Assembly: GCA_025617745.1 (NCBI GenBank)
Contig: CM046853.1
Span: 58,365,233 to 58,429,232 of the forward strand
Source of the DNA: Heliocidaris erythrogramma
Lineage: Eukaryota > Echinodermata > Echinoidea > Camarodonta > Echinometridae
Direction: 5' to 3'
DNA length: 64,000 bases
Notes under the pieces: generated by a model
Told to the model about the DNA's origin: nothing
The model's database searches: none
What the model saw: only the letters and a program-made list of their open reading frames with translations
Made by a program: the position numbers and the translations under genes
Part shown: positions 1-10,989 of the stretch, piece after piece
Layout of the letters: each line of letters begins with the position of its first letter
Numbering within the stretch: the stretch's first letter is position 1

Positions 1-18
1 CAAAAGGAGCTCTGGTTC

Positions 19-485
19 TAACCCTTATTGTACTACCGCGCTTTTCGAACCGCTGCATTTCACGCAACGCCCTTTCTGACTTTTTTCTTTTGAGTATTGC
101 ACATCTTTTGACACCATGTTTACGAAAATCGGTTATACCGTCACCGAGTCGTGTGACCTTTTGAACCTCATGTCAGCCCGAAAACACAGAATTTCTGATT
201 TTGTGTACAAAACGAATGGGAAACGGCATTTCCTCATGTTCCTCCTTTATCACCTATAATTTCTTCTTTAAGAAGTTATTATAATCTATTCTAACTGAAT
301 ATTGGTTTAGATAACACCCTTAAACAGCAGATTTAAAAAAAACAATTAAAAAAAGTTAAAGGTGTTCTTCATGCGATTCATGAGGTCCATGCAAAATTTT
401 GCGGCGATCGGTCATGTCGCAGCCAAGATCAATCCTAACCCCTAGTCTGACAGGAGCTTGAATTAGCCCAGTACAGTAAGGGTTA
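19..485. repeat. Inverted-repeat (MITE-like) element
   Basis: The ends are near-perfect inverted copies of about 15 bases: TAACCCTTATTGTAC at 19-33 and its complement with one change at 471-485. No coding potential is visible inside. It lies in an intron of the coiled-coil gene, downstream of its sixth exon. The superfamily is not clear; only the termini support the call. Confidence 0.4.
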
Positions 486-645
486 AAAAAATAAAATTGT
501 GGAAAGGAAATCCCATATTTACACAGATAATCTAGAAAACGACCCAAAGAACAAAAAAGCATTTTTTTTTTACTGCTGCCTACATTTTTTAATTTTTATA
601 TGATCCATGCCAACCTTCTCCACCTATTAAGCCAAAATAACTCAC

Positions 646-746
646 CTTTGCTTGCTCAGCTGCATTCTTGTATTTCACGATTTCCATGCTCTTCATATCA
701 ATCTGTTTGTACAGTCTTGTCATTTGATCTTCCTTGTCTTCAATTT
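646..746 (-). CDS. Coiled-coil gene, exon 7 by position
   Basis: The acceptor is TTTTAAAAG|AAA and the donor is GCAAAG|GTGAG, phase 0. With the carried-over G it codes 34 residues, starting EIEDKEDQMTRLYKQIDMKS. It continues the coiled coil. No further exon is seen before the window edge. Confidence 0.8.
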
Positions 747-3700
747 CTTTTAAAAGCAACAACAAAAATAGTAAATGAATATTAACAATTATTTAAAACC
801 GATCTAGGGTTCTGGTAATAAAATGAAACTGCATTTCAGAAGAAACTGGTTTAAATGTGAATTGTTTTATCACACGGCACATGGGTTGTTTTGGCCAAGT
901 ATAATCAAACTTACAAATACCCACTGGAAATCAGATTCACTGGAAAGCAAAGCTCCACTTTCACACATCGTCATTAAAATAAGTAGGAAGAGAAAAGCGG
1001 TTGGGACTATTCTAACTTGATTTCCTCATCTTCCTTTGCTCATTTCTCAGTCCCGCGATTAATTTTTCGCTCGACTGAGTAAGGTGAATTTCACATGCTT
1101 TTAATTTTGCCGACGCCCTAGGCTCCCTGGCCAAAGAATACATAAATGAAAATATTCGCATGTTTTTATTTTCATTCCGCGCGAAATGCACGAAAATTTC
1201 CACACCGCGAAATATTCCATTTTTACAGTATTATACATACTGTGCTTTTTCTATTAAAAAAGGTTGGCAAATAACAATCTATACACTGGTAATGTACATT
1301 ACATTTTGATCCACAAAAAAACACAATGAAAACAATGAAAAGAAGAAGCAAGCCACTGAAAAGTTGCGTCTGATTCCATAGTATATGACACAGGTTGCTG
1401 AGTTGAATTTTGTTCATGTACACTGTAGGAAACCACACAACAAAATCTTACATTGACAGAACAAGGCAAAAGCAATCACGTGTGACATGGTGTAAGAAAA
1501 ATATAAATTTCAAGAGGATAAAGTGATTCACTGAGAACTTCATTAAATCCTTTTTCCTTGATATGTTCAGTGATGATGATTATCATTCCTCTCTTCCTGT
1601 TTTCCTCGGTGACCATTCTTTGTATCCAATTTTGATCATACGGATAAACATTTTCAAAAGCAGTGTGTAGGATGGACAAAGTTCTCACTCTGTTTCTCAC
1701 TTCACCCTGGTTGAACCCTAACTTTCTTCACCAACTTGTAGAATACTTGGTGGATGTCGGGATGAATAGTCCCCCTCCCCTCCCCTCCCTCCACACCCTC
1801 TCTCTCTCTCTCTCTCTGTCCCTCCCCTTGCTTGCACACACTCTTTCATTCTCCCTCAAAGTTTTCTCCGCTCCACCCCTCTCTCACTTTCTCTTTTTTC
1901 CTCCCCCCCCCCCCCCCCTCTCCCCCCTCCACCCTCTCTACATATATGTATACCCCTCTCTGTTGCACAATTGATAAAATGAAGTTTATCACCAAAAATA
2001 TTAAATCATTTTCAGTCCTGCATGACATATCAGACTTTTTATCTAGACAAAGTTTACAACTGAAATTAAAATCGTATCAACCTAATGTTCGTAACACTAA
2101 ACCACTTGAACTAACCAACACCTCTTTTGCCTGCATTTCAATGTTGTTTTCATCCCTTAAAGAAGTATTGCTTACCTGCTTGAGCACCCTGTAGTTTGTC
2201 AGTTAAACTCATGATGTCATCTTTGGCTTGTTGCAGAGCCTTTTCTAACTTCTTTTTACTCCTGTGAAATAAAACGTAATAAAAAAAATACTCAGATTTT
2301 ATAAAACACATTTTCTTGAGAATATAAAGCACATCTGTAAAACAGAATAAAAAGGAAAATCAGGGTGAATGGGAACAAAAGGTGGAAAAGCATTCTGGCA
2401 TGACATTTGCTCTAAGGAATGATACAGACCCTATTCATTTTGCTTTTAATGCGTGATGAATAAGGACATGAAAAGTGTCTGCATCAATCCTAGGCAAAAG
2501 ATATATATCATAAAACACTATTCCAATTCTTGTTTGTATTTGCTCTGATTGTTCATAGTCACCCTGCGCGTTATGATATACTTTAGGAGTAACCATGAGG
2601 AACCCAAGCAACTTTTTCACCTGGGTTGAAAATAAACATACATGTACCTATCATGAAAAGACCCCCAGAATCTCCTCAATCCATCTCCCTACATGTTTGT
2701 TGAAGCACACTGGCTACCAAGACTCAGACAAGTGAATACCCCTACCCCCCCCCCCCCCCCCCCCCCCGACTGGTGAAAGATGGAACAAAAACAGAGGCAA
2801 TAAGAAAGTTATGAATTTTTGAAAGTTGTAATCACTTATACGGGAATTTCAAACAAGCCAAATCGGTAATGTCACTGTGCTGTAGCAGAAGACAACTCTC
2901 CCATTGGCTCCAACACACAAAATTAATAAAAATATAAATTTTTCATGTACATGTACTGCTTAGTAGGATATTTTTTGGAGGACATATAACAGTATGCCAT
3001 CTACAATAGGTTTTGAGTATGGTACTGCCCTGGGGGAAAGGGTGCTCAGGAGAAAACTGGAAATTAATAGTAGTTTAGTGTACAACAGACAGGAGATGAT
3101 CGTTAATATGTCTCAATCGACTCACCAAATAGCGAAGTTTAGGTTTACATGGATGTATATTTCAAACATACATAACTTTATTATTCCTTGTCCGATTTCT
3201 TTCAAACTTTGACCATCCTGTTTCTCTCATTTTTTTGCTTTCACACATATCAACATTATCAATGTTGGATTGCCCTTTAAGCATGGCATTATATTTACAT
3301 TGTATCTCCTCATCTAGGAGTACAAATGGCTACCTCATATTAAGATGAGAATGCCACTGGGGTTGTGTGGACTTTTGAAATGGCCACTAGCTGTAATGCT
3401 TAACAGCAGTTGAGAATCATAACTGAATTCAATGATTAGGTAAGCCCACCGCACACTATACGATCGACTGCAATCCAATTTTGGAAATAAATCACAATAG
3501 CATTAAATATGGGCATTTAACAAATAAAATCTACCCGATTCAGGTTCTGAACAATAATATGAATACTAAACATTGAGTTTTTACGTGCTGTTTAAAATCG
3601 TTGACAATCGTAAGACTGCTCTGACATCACTACGATTCAGAGATTTAGAGGCGATTTGGCTTTTCCTCTCACTAGAAAGCTTACAACAGGACATATTTTT

Positions 3701-6700
3701 TTAATTTTACTATCTTTATGACTATTTAGAATTTCAATCAAAAATATTTTATGTGTTAAAATGTGTATATCAAATGCTATTACCTGTACATTTTCTCCTG
3801 AAATCGGATGGCACTATAATTAGAAAACTTGTAATTGGAAAACCATGTTTAAAGGAGAATTAACCTCAAACAATAAAGACGATAGTGATCAAAGGTGTTA
3901 TTTATTCCTACTTGTTAGACTATATGGCTTCGCGTCAAAATATACGAGATCGATACGAATCAAGATTTTCTGAGCAAAATTTATCATCTGCTAGCAATAT
4001 GTATCGTCTGCTAGCAATACATGGGGGCTGCCATTTTTTTATGTGTACAAGAAGATTTTCTTAATCCAAATGCCCAATTGCCTTTTTCAAAATTAAAAAC
4101 CCATTTGAGATTAAAAATATAGAATAGATATGTCAATTTATTTTTAAACTGAAGATTTCCTTATATATTTCTGTTGAAAATCGATATTCGCTTAATATAA
4201 ATCTATTTTCTAGATACTGTGACGCAATGGACGGAGCAAATTAATTCAAATTTTATGGATGCTTCTTCCCTGAGCATCTATAGCGGCAAACTATGCATTC
4301 ACCTGCTTTCGGATAATGGGACTTCAAAAGTCAGAATGCATGCTGCATATATTATGTTCTGCTCTGTTTGGCAAACCCAAGAAAATAGATTTTTGTTAAG
4401 CAAAACCAGACAATTTAAAAGTATCATTATAAAGATTTAATTTGTATAAATCATGTAAACACCCACTTTATATTTTTCGTCACATATGGGATTTTAGGTA
4501 ATGAAGAAAATCAATTTAGGTCTTGGATTCAAAATATCTTCCTGACCGGAACATTTCTCAATGGTTCATGTACAAATCCAAATCAGCAAGAAAATGGCAG
4601 CCCCCATGTAAATGAGTTCGAGACGATACAGGGTGTTGGAATATCTTTATTTATACCCTTTTCTAATATCTTATTAGAAAATGATTTAGGCCAATAAGTA
4701 GGAATATATTACACCTTTCAATATAAGTAAATTTGTACTCAGGGGTTAATTCTCCTTTAAATCAGTGATGGTGTTACCTTGAGATGTTGCATTAGCAAGA
4801 AAATCCTAATTCCCTTCTTCTTTTCAATCCTTTGTCTGTATTCATATTCCCTTTCATTACTAAATCTGGGCAAACTTTCAGCCTTGCCTAATGTCATTTG
4901 TGTGATCAAGTAGGTCTATTAATTATTAGCTAATAGAAGACTTACTTTGATGCAGCTTTGCCTCCGGTCATTTTCTCAACATAAGAGAGGATTTCAGTGT
5001 TGATCTCAGATAGTTTCTGCGTGGCACTTGAAGCAGTCTCCAAAGCATCTTGCACAGCAACCGATACCTCCTCAAGGTCAACTTCAGGTTCCTTGGGTTT
5101 AAACTCCTCTTCATCCACAGTGTTTATATACGCACCAAAAAACTAAAGAGAAACCCAAAAGTGGTATAATTGTTTATTGTTCGATGATTTCAAAAGTCTC
5201 ATGTGGTTTGAACACACATTAAAGATCTGCAATGTATGTTCAATTATGGTCTATGAAATACACAATATCGCATGGCCTCGAGGGGGATATCACAGTACAC
5301 ATGTATTGCCCGCAAAAGAATCAAATTGCCCCAAGTCGAAGACGAGGGCAACTTTTTTCAATATTCTCTGATAGTAGAGCTAGCTAATATCGTAATTATT
5401 ATTTATATCAGGTATATGCCTACTTTGTAGCAATTACAAACAAGTCTGAATTCTTGTTAGTCCCTCTATTATCAGGTTATTCATATCAAGCATGTAATCT
5501 GAGCAAAGCAATTATGATGTAAATTGTTACCAAGTGTATCCATTGCATATTCAAACGTGCACCCATTATACTGCACATACAAATTTTGTTTTACTGCTCA
5601 TAGCAGGGACTTCCAAAAGTTACATATTAGTCATGTTTGTTTAACACAGTATCAATTGGAAATCAGGGGATTTCCCAGAAGAAGCAGTACATGGGGAAAT
5701 ATTGCTGACTATCATCGAGAGGAGGCAAAATACGTATATATTTAATTGCACAGCTCAGGCTCAGAGGCCTGATATAATTAATCACTTGTATTACTTATTG
5801 AATCTTGTTCATCAAGTGTTTAAGGGGGCTCATTAAAATAAGTAGGAAGAGGAAAGTTATAATTATACAGGTTGTTATGCTATATGCTTTCAATGGACAT
5901 ATGTGGTTTGAAGTCATGTTGCAGATTTACATCTAAATATTGATTAAATGAGAACGCTCTTATCCATTTGATGCAATAAAAGAGTCTCAAAGTTGATTTT
6001 AAACATTTGGTGGATGTTTGAAATCAAGAAAGTCAAATTATCGCAAGGCCTTTGATTTCATTTTACAGCGGCTCGCGCAGGCAGTGGTTTAATGCACATT
6101 TTCCTATGTTGTAGTTGGAGTGCATATACACCATTTTTCTTTGTTACAGTGCATCTGATTGGTGGAAATAGACGAAAAAAAGAGGAACAGCATATTTTGA
6201 CGACACAGGACAATAGACCGCTTCGGTAATGTATTCAAATTTTATACATACCTTTCAAACAAAGGTTGTTCTTGACAACCTGAAAGCTTGCCGGAGGCTT
6301 GCCAGACATAGCAACAAATAATGTATGCAAACCGGATTCCAAGCATTGAGGCTCATTTATAAAAAGCAGGTTAATGGAATAGCTCGCCACTAGGTGCTCA
6401 GCGAATATATGTGCATAAATTTGTCTACATTACAGAAGCGGTCTATTGAGTGCTAAGTGAGCTTTCAGAATCTTGATTTGAAAGTCTATTAGCGCTCAAT
6501 TAACTAGAGCACTTAAAAGGAAAGACATCAAAGTAAGCTTTCAGAATACCGCCAATGGGCCCTCTTGCATAAAAAGTTGCGTTTGAACTCAACTCAAAAA
6601 ATTAAACGTAACTTGATTTTCAACCAATCAGAATGATGTATTTGAGACTTTTTTTTTGGAGCTGCAATTAAACGCAACTCTTTATGCAAGAGGGCCCTGG

Positions 6701-9700
6701 GTGGTGTTACATAAAGCTGTTCGTGAAGTTACGAATGAATTTACGAACGACTGGAACATGTTCTTAGGTGCTATACTAATCCGATTCTCAAGAACATATC
6801 ACCAGTCGTGCGTAAAGTCATTTGTAACTTACGAAAAGCTTTATGAAACACCCCACAGGTCTGTGAACTTCTCAAAACCAACCACAAAGATCATGACCTG
6901 TTGCTGGTATCTTCTCTTTTGAATAGTGTCATAGCATTAGGGTTAGTGGACGGGGTAGGGGTAAGGGTAGGGTTAGCCTATACAAATAACTTACATCATT
7001 GATCTGGGTCAACAACTTGAGTCTCTGGTCCGTGACTTCCTCAAAGCCAACCACAAAGATCATGACCTGTTGCTGGTATCTTCTCTTCTGTATAGTGTCA
7101 CTGATGATCTTCTCTAGCTCCAACTGAAATACATATACAAGGAGAAAGAAAAATCAAACCATTCACAATATATAACAAAAATTAAGTGTCACCCTGTACT
7201 TTCTATTAAACATTCATCAGATAAAATCTTTGACAAATTGCTCTGAAAACTGTTCTGCGGAGTTTGCTTAAATATGCCTCTTTTTAAAACATATTTCTGT
7301 GCTTTCACAATTGATTGGAAAACAAAGAAAAAAAACCTGCAATTTTCATACCATTATAATTCATGTTTTAGAGATTTATTTTACCATCTTTGCTTTTCTT
7401 GGTCATCTTGCTATCTCTAAACAAGACTTTTCTTGTTGGTGGAAGTCACATTTTCAATTAATCCAAGTGTGAAAACAGAACATAACAGAGTTTGAAATGC
7501 TGGGGGGAGTTCTCCCAAAATTAACAAATACATGTATATCTTTTTTAATCTGTGTAATGTAAATATAAATCCAATTCTACTCTGTGTAAAGTAATTGCCT
7601 CCATGACTTTCCCATTGATGTGCACTTGATATTTAGAAGCTTGGGCCCAGTTTTAATTTGTATTATTTACAAATTATTTTAAATTATTTAAAAAATAATT
7701 ATTTAAAAAAAACATTGGGAAAGCCTATTCTCAAGGAATGATGAGGTAAAAATTTTAAATTATAGATTTAATCTTGTATATTGTCTGCTGAGTGGGAAGA
7801 TGGGGTTAACTCATATCATTTAAAGCTGGCTCTCAACAGCATATCCTATGTATATGTACTAAATTAATTACAATGAAGCTTTAACAATACTCAGTCAGAT
7901 TCTTTGTTACACAAGACATTAAAAGACAAATTTCAATGACATATCACTCAGAAAAAATCTGTGATCAAAACATTTGTAATTTAGGAAGAATCTGGTTCAA
8001 TAATAATTCATACTGTATACAATATTTCATCTCAACTTCCTGTTTATTCCTATTTATGTCAGTCTTAACATTATTACATGTTACCTAATTTGCTTTTCTC
8101 TCTTGGCTTTTTGCATTCTTCCTTTTTACCTAAATATATACTCCTACATGTATTTATTTCATTCTTCTTCCTGCTAGCTCTCGATTTCCTTTTTTCCAGA
8201 TTTTCTAAATATACATCCAAAATGGCCTTTGATTACTATCCTCGTGAAATATTTTGAAACATTTTCAGTCCAGAAATAGTTCCTTCCTTATTATTTCTGT
8301 TTTTTCTGTCATTTTGGATATGTTATGAAATGCTTCCAATTACACAATTTGTGACATTTCAGAAAGCTTTTTAACCTACTAGGTTTCCCCAAAACTTATG
8401 TAAATATACATATCACTCATTATGTGAAAATTGTTGCATAGGTTAACCATTAGCAGGGGGAAAAGGAGTACTTTAGATAAATAAATACAAATTATTTCTC
8501 TGCAAAACATACTGAATATGCTGTGTCTTTTTGCATACATATATTTCTTATGATCAGGACAAACCTATGTCATGTACGCTAAATCATGCTGTCGATATCA
8601 TCCCCATCATGACATAGGCCTATGTGGAAATTGTTACATAGGTTAACCATTAGAAGGGGAAAAAAGTAGTTCTTTAGATAGCTAAATAAATACAACTTAT
8701 TTCTCTGAAAAACATACTGAATATGCTGTGTCTTTTTGCATACAGATATTTCTTATGATCAGGACAACCTATGTCATGTACGCTAAATCATGCTGTCGAT
8801 ATCATCCCCATCATGACATAGGCCTAGACACATGATACATGTGACATGGGTATTTTTGAAAGTTTTTAACATTATGAGCTGACCCACATTCACCAAATTC
8901 TGAAAAATTAGTACACTGCAGTATATTCAGTGCACAACATAAAACACACTAAAGCTAAGTTTCTAGATCTGCAAAGGACTTACCAAATCAGGAACAAAGT
9001 ATGCAGCTTTATTATCATCCATCATCTCCTCATTGAGTTCAAAGGCAGCCACAGTCTAAGAAAATCAACAACAAAAAACAAAAACAATTATGAAAGTGTA
9101 TACCAGTATGAAGAAGTATTATCCCTTTTTTATTCTTTTTTTTTCTATTTCAAAATGAGTAATCCAGTGAAGTCAGTGTCTGCAAACTATAAAATCATAA
9201 CAAGCCGATGAGGCAGGGCCATGGGTGAATGGCACATAAGTCAGGTGCTATTTTTCTTTTTGGTAGTGTTAAGCATAAGTCTCTCTGGATCATGACTATC
9301 AGAAAAATCATGCCTTCTTTATTCTTTATGTATAGATCCACATTAAGATCCATACATGTACCATATTACCCATATTAATATTTGGGGGAACAAAAATATC
9401 TGTTCTTTGAAATGTTCTTGAGCTTTTGCTCTGAACCGCTTGTCATCTTACTGATGGTTTTACCTGGATCCCTGGTTTATGAAATCCATTAAATAATTGA
9501 AGAATACTTTTACGAAGCAAAGACTAACCGGTACTCTTGATTGCAAGTGAAGTGAATGAACCAGTGCTATAACACATTGCTCCCACATTCTTTCCGTTCA
9601 GAGCTGGACGGGATCTGACTTTGTATTCATGATCTGAGACCGAGTTAATGCCTTTCTGGCTTCTCAGCAGATAAATTGAAATTTAAAAACTTTTACCTTG

Positions 9701-9885
9701 TTCACCCTGGATGTGATGCGGTCCAGTTCCTCTTTGGTTTGGTCAGCCTGGCGTTGAGCCTGAGCCTTCAGGTTCCTTTCAATCACAAGCTGGGCGGGGG
9801 CATCTCCCCGGTCTAAGACAGACACAGTGCCCACCATAGAGGGAGACCACTCCCGCATACCGGAATCTTCTGGTTCCTCATCCAT
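646..9885 (-). CDS. Coiled-coil protein of unknown identity, first six coding exons (3' end beyond window)
   Basis: Six exons join without a frame break: 9697-9885 (from ATG), 8984-9055, 6995-7123, 4946-5142, 2176-2261 and 646-746. Every acceptor ends in AG and every donor is GTAAG, GTAAA or GTGAG; intron phases agree at all five junctions. The 258 residues seen begin MDEEPEDSGMREW and are rich in Glu, Lys and Gln with heptad-like stretches (about residues 38-63, 148-195 and 197-258). That predicts a largely coiled-coil, soluble protein; no signal peptide or membrane segment is seen. Exon 4 holds an acidic linker (TVDEEEFKPKEPEVDLEE). I do not recognise the family. A ciliary or centrosomal coiled-coil protein would fit the composition, but that is a guess. 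The ATG at 9885 is the first in exon 2, one base after the acceptor, so a 5' untranslated exon must lie upstream (candidate ending at 19757). The gene continues past base 1. Confidence 0.85.
747..2175 (-). other. Intron of the coiled-coil gene with a pyrimidine-rich block
   Basis: No exon is seen. A CT-rich low-complexity block (1773-1945) includes a CT dinucleotide run and a 16-base C run. The reading frames over it are products of the simple sequence. Confidence 0.7.
2176..2261 (-). CDS. Coiled-coil gene, exon 6 by position
   Basis: The acceptor is TATTTCACAG|GAG. The first base completes a Lys codon left open by the previous exon. The donor is AAGCAG|GTAAGC, phase 1. It codes SKKKLEKALQQAKDDIMS and on to GAQA, a clear heptad-type coiled coil. 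Confidence 0.85.
2745..2767. repeat. Poly(C) tract, 23 bases
   Basis: An uninterrupted run of C in an intron. Similar-length C runs recur at 32259-32280, 46303-46325 and 51207-51227. Confidence 0.9.
3848..4761. repeat. Long inverted-repeat MITE (about 914 bp)
   Basis: The termini are TTTAAAGGAGAATTAACC at 3848 and its near-complement at 4744-4761. The arms extend inward as imperfect complements: an ATGGGGGCTGCCATTTT motif near 4020 is matched by its inverse near 4592. No transposase is present, so it is non-autonomous. It sits in the intron between the 4946 and 2261 exons. Confidence 0.7.
4946..5142 (-). CDS. Coiled-coil gene, exon 5 by position (acidic linker and helix)
   Basis: The acceptor is CTCTTTAG|TTT and the donor is TCAAA|GTAAGT, phase 2. 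It codes 65 residues plus two bases, from FFGAYINTVDEEEF to MTGGKAAS. An acidic, proline-containing linker is followed by a predicted helix. Confidence 0.85.
6211..6448. repeat. MITE with CAATAGACCGCTTC termini
   Basis: CAATAGACCGCTTCGGTAAT at 6211 is mirrored by ATTACAGAAGCGGTCTATTG ending at 6448, one mismatch over about 20 bases. About 238 bp, without coding potential. Intronic. Confidence 0.65.
6557..6697. repeat. MITE with GGGCCCTCTTGCAT termini
   Basis: GGGCCCTCTTGCATAAAAAG at 6557 is mirrored by an imperfect complement ending GCAAGAGGGCCC at 6697. About 141 bp. It abuts the next MITE with no spacer. Confidence 0.75.
6698..6855. repeat. MITE of the TGGGGTGTTTCATAAAGC type
   Basis: The left end reads TGGGTGGTGTTACATAAAGC. 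The right end (6790-6855) is its imperfect complement, finishing GCTTTATGAAACACCCCA. The two arms cover almost all of the 158 bp, so the RNA or single strand would fold into one hairpin. A related type of palindrome is at 54360-54499. Confidence 0.75.
6859..6930 (-). pseudogene. Duplicated fragment of the neighbouring coiled-coil exon
   Basis: About 72 bases match 7027-7098 inside the true exon (6995-7123), including one long exact block (6877-6921 against 7044-7088 or so). Read on the minus strand it still codes TIQKRRYQQQVMIFVVGFE. It lacks the start and end of the exon and has no convincing splice sites, so it is probably a dead exon fragment. It lies just beyond the MITE ending at 6855. 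The bases between copy and exon carry G-rich TTAGGG-like repeats (6938-6976). Confidence 0.8.
6995..7123 (-). CDS. Coiled-coil gene, exon 4 by position (43 codons)
   Basis: The acceptor is TATTTCAG|TTG and the donor is AATGAT|GTAAG, both phase 0. It codes LELEKIISDTIQKRRYQQQ through LTQIND. The central part (7027-7098) is duplicated as a worn fragment at 6859-6930; see that entry. Confidence 0.85.
7124..8983 (-). other. Intron of the coiled-coil gene, AT-rich
   Basis: No exon is seen. Apart from the tandem duplication at 8421-8825 there is only unique-looking AT-rich sequence. Confidence 0.7.
8421..8825. repeat. Tandem duplication, two units of about 200 bp
   Basis: Unit 1 (8421-8620) and unit 2 (8621-about 8825) agree almost throughout, including a long exact stretch around the words GTCGATATCATCCCCATCAT. 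Small changes in A runs separate them. Each unit contains an internal inverted pair of the word CCTATGTCATG/CATGACATAGG. Confidence 0.85.
8984..9055 (-). CDS. Coiled-coil gene, exon 3 (24 codons)
   Basis: The acceptor is TTTTCTTAG|ACT and the donor is GATTTG|GTAAG, both phase 0. The exon codes TVAAFELNEEMMDDNKAAYF followed by VPDL. At 72 bases it is a clean multiple of three, so skipping would keep the frame. Confidence 0.85.
9056..9696 (-). other. Short intron, nothing further seen
   Basis: AT-rich sequence between two exons of the coiled-coil gene. I see no repeat or regulatory element that I can support. Confidence 0.6.
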
Positions 9886-9886
9886 C
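9697..9886 (-). CDS. Coiled-coil gene, exon 2 with the start codon
   Basis: The acceptor has a long T tract followed by TTCGTAG, and the exon opens with G then ATG (9885-9883). It codes 63 residues, MDEEPEDSG to SRVNK. The donor is AACAAG|GTAAAA, phase 0. The C-terminal half (NLKAQAQRQADQTKEELDRI) is strongly charged and helical in character. Confidence 0.85.
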
Positions 9887-10577
9887 CTACGAACGAAAAA
9901 AAAAAAATTGTTTTCCTCAATTTTTTTCTTGGCATGGTATTTTTGTATTTATATGTCTCTCCACGGGCCATATGTGCATCCTGTGTTCAGCTCCACTGGC
10001 CAGTACAAGCTGGCCATTCAAAAGCATTGCGAACCGTGACTACAAAATTGCGACTACGATCTGAAAACGTACATTATTGACATTCACCCATCGTAAATTT
10101 TCTCCACAAATCAACTTTAGAATATCCAGAATCAGGATATGGAATGAAATTGGTGACAAGCCAGTGATTTCTGTGACCTTTTAGCTGCTGAAAACAAAGT
10201 GCGTAGCTTTAGGTCCCCCCATCATACAGCACTGTCGCTTCGCGACAGCGCAGTGTATAGTTGTGTTTAGTTAGCGCTGTGTATAGTTATAGACCATAGT
10301 ACTAGTAGTAGTTAGCTGTACGAGCTCCTTGGCTTTTCAATGTGGGCTTAGGGAGAGGTACAGGGGATGCATATATGGCGCTGGGAGGCAGATATAAACA
10401 CAGGAATACTATGCCTCATAATCACCCATTCCCATGCGCGGTGAACCTTGCAAACCACCCTGTGTGTTTGCTGAGGTGGTTCTGGTCATATTCGACCTCA
10501 AATTACAACAATCGAAATACAAAAAAAAGAGTAAATATACACAATTTCGGCAGGATGGATGAGGTTTTCTCAAGAAA

Positions 10578-10780
10578 TTGTAAAATCAGCACTGATTTTC
10601 TTATTTACTATATAAATCTATATACCTACCTATTATGCCTGTAGTCTTGACTACGGGACCCCTTCAAGAATTATCACACATGTGTCACAATATTGTGCGC
10701 ACCCCCCGTAATCCTATTGTCCCCTTTGCCACTCACGCGCGTCAATACGCTACGGCCATCTTCCTCTTTTGCGAGCAACC
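10578..10780. repeat. DIRS left inverted terminal repeat (3' side of element)
   Basis: The inner 150 bases, from CCTACCTATTATGCCTGTAG onward, are the complement of 16597-16740. The outer about 45 bases (10578-10622) are not shared with the right end but recur, inverted, in the internal complementary region. Confidence 0.9.
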
Positions 10781-10828
10781 CCAAGAAGAAACATGTTGCT
10801 TGCAAGGAGCGGGGAAGGAGGGAGGGTC

Positions 10829-10922
10829 ATAGGTAGGTATATAGATTTATATAGTAAATAAGAAAATCAGTGCTGATTTTACAAATTTACTGCAATAAAT
10901 CATATATACCTACCTATTATGC
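10829..10922. repeat. DIRS internal complementary region
   Basis: It carries the complement of the left outer end (10830-10882) followed directly by the complement of the right outer end (10883-10922). It therefore spells the joined ends of the element. In DIRS elements this region is thought to template the closing of circular DNA. Confidence 0.9.
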
Positions 10923-10989
10923 CAGACCAGCACCAACTCAAAGACCGGGAGGCATGTTTCGAGCAAAGGAAATAGGATTACACCAAAGA

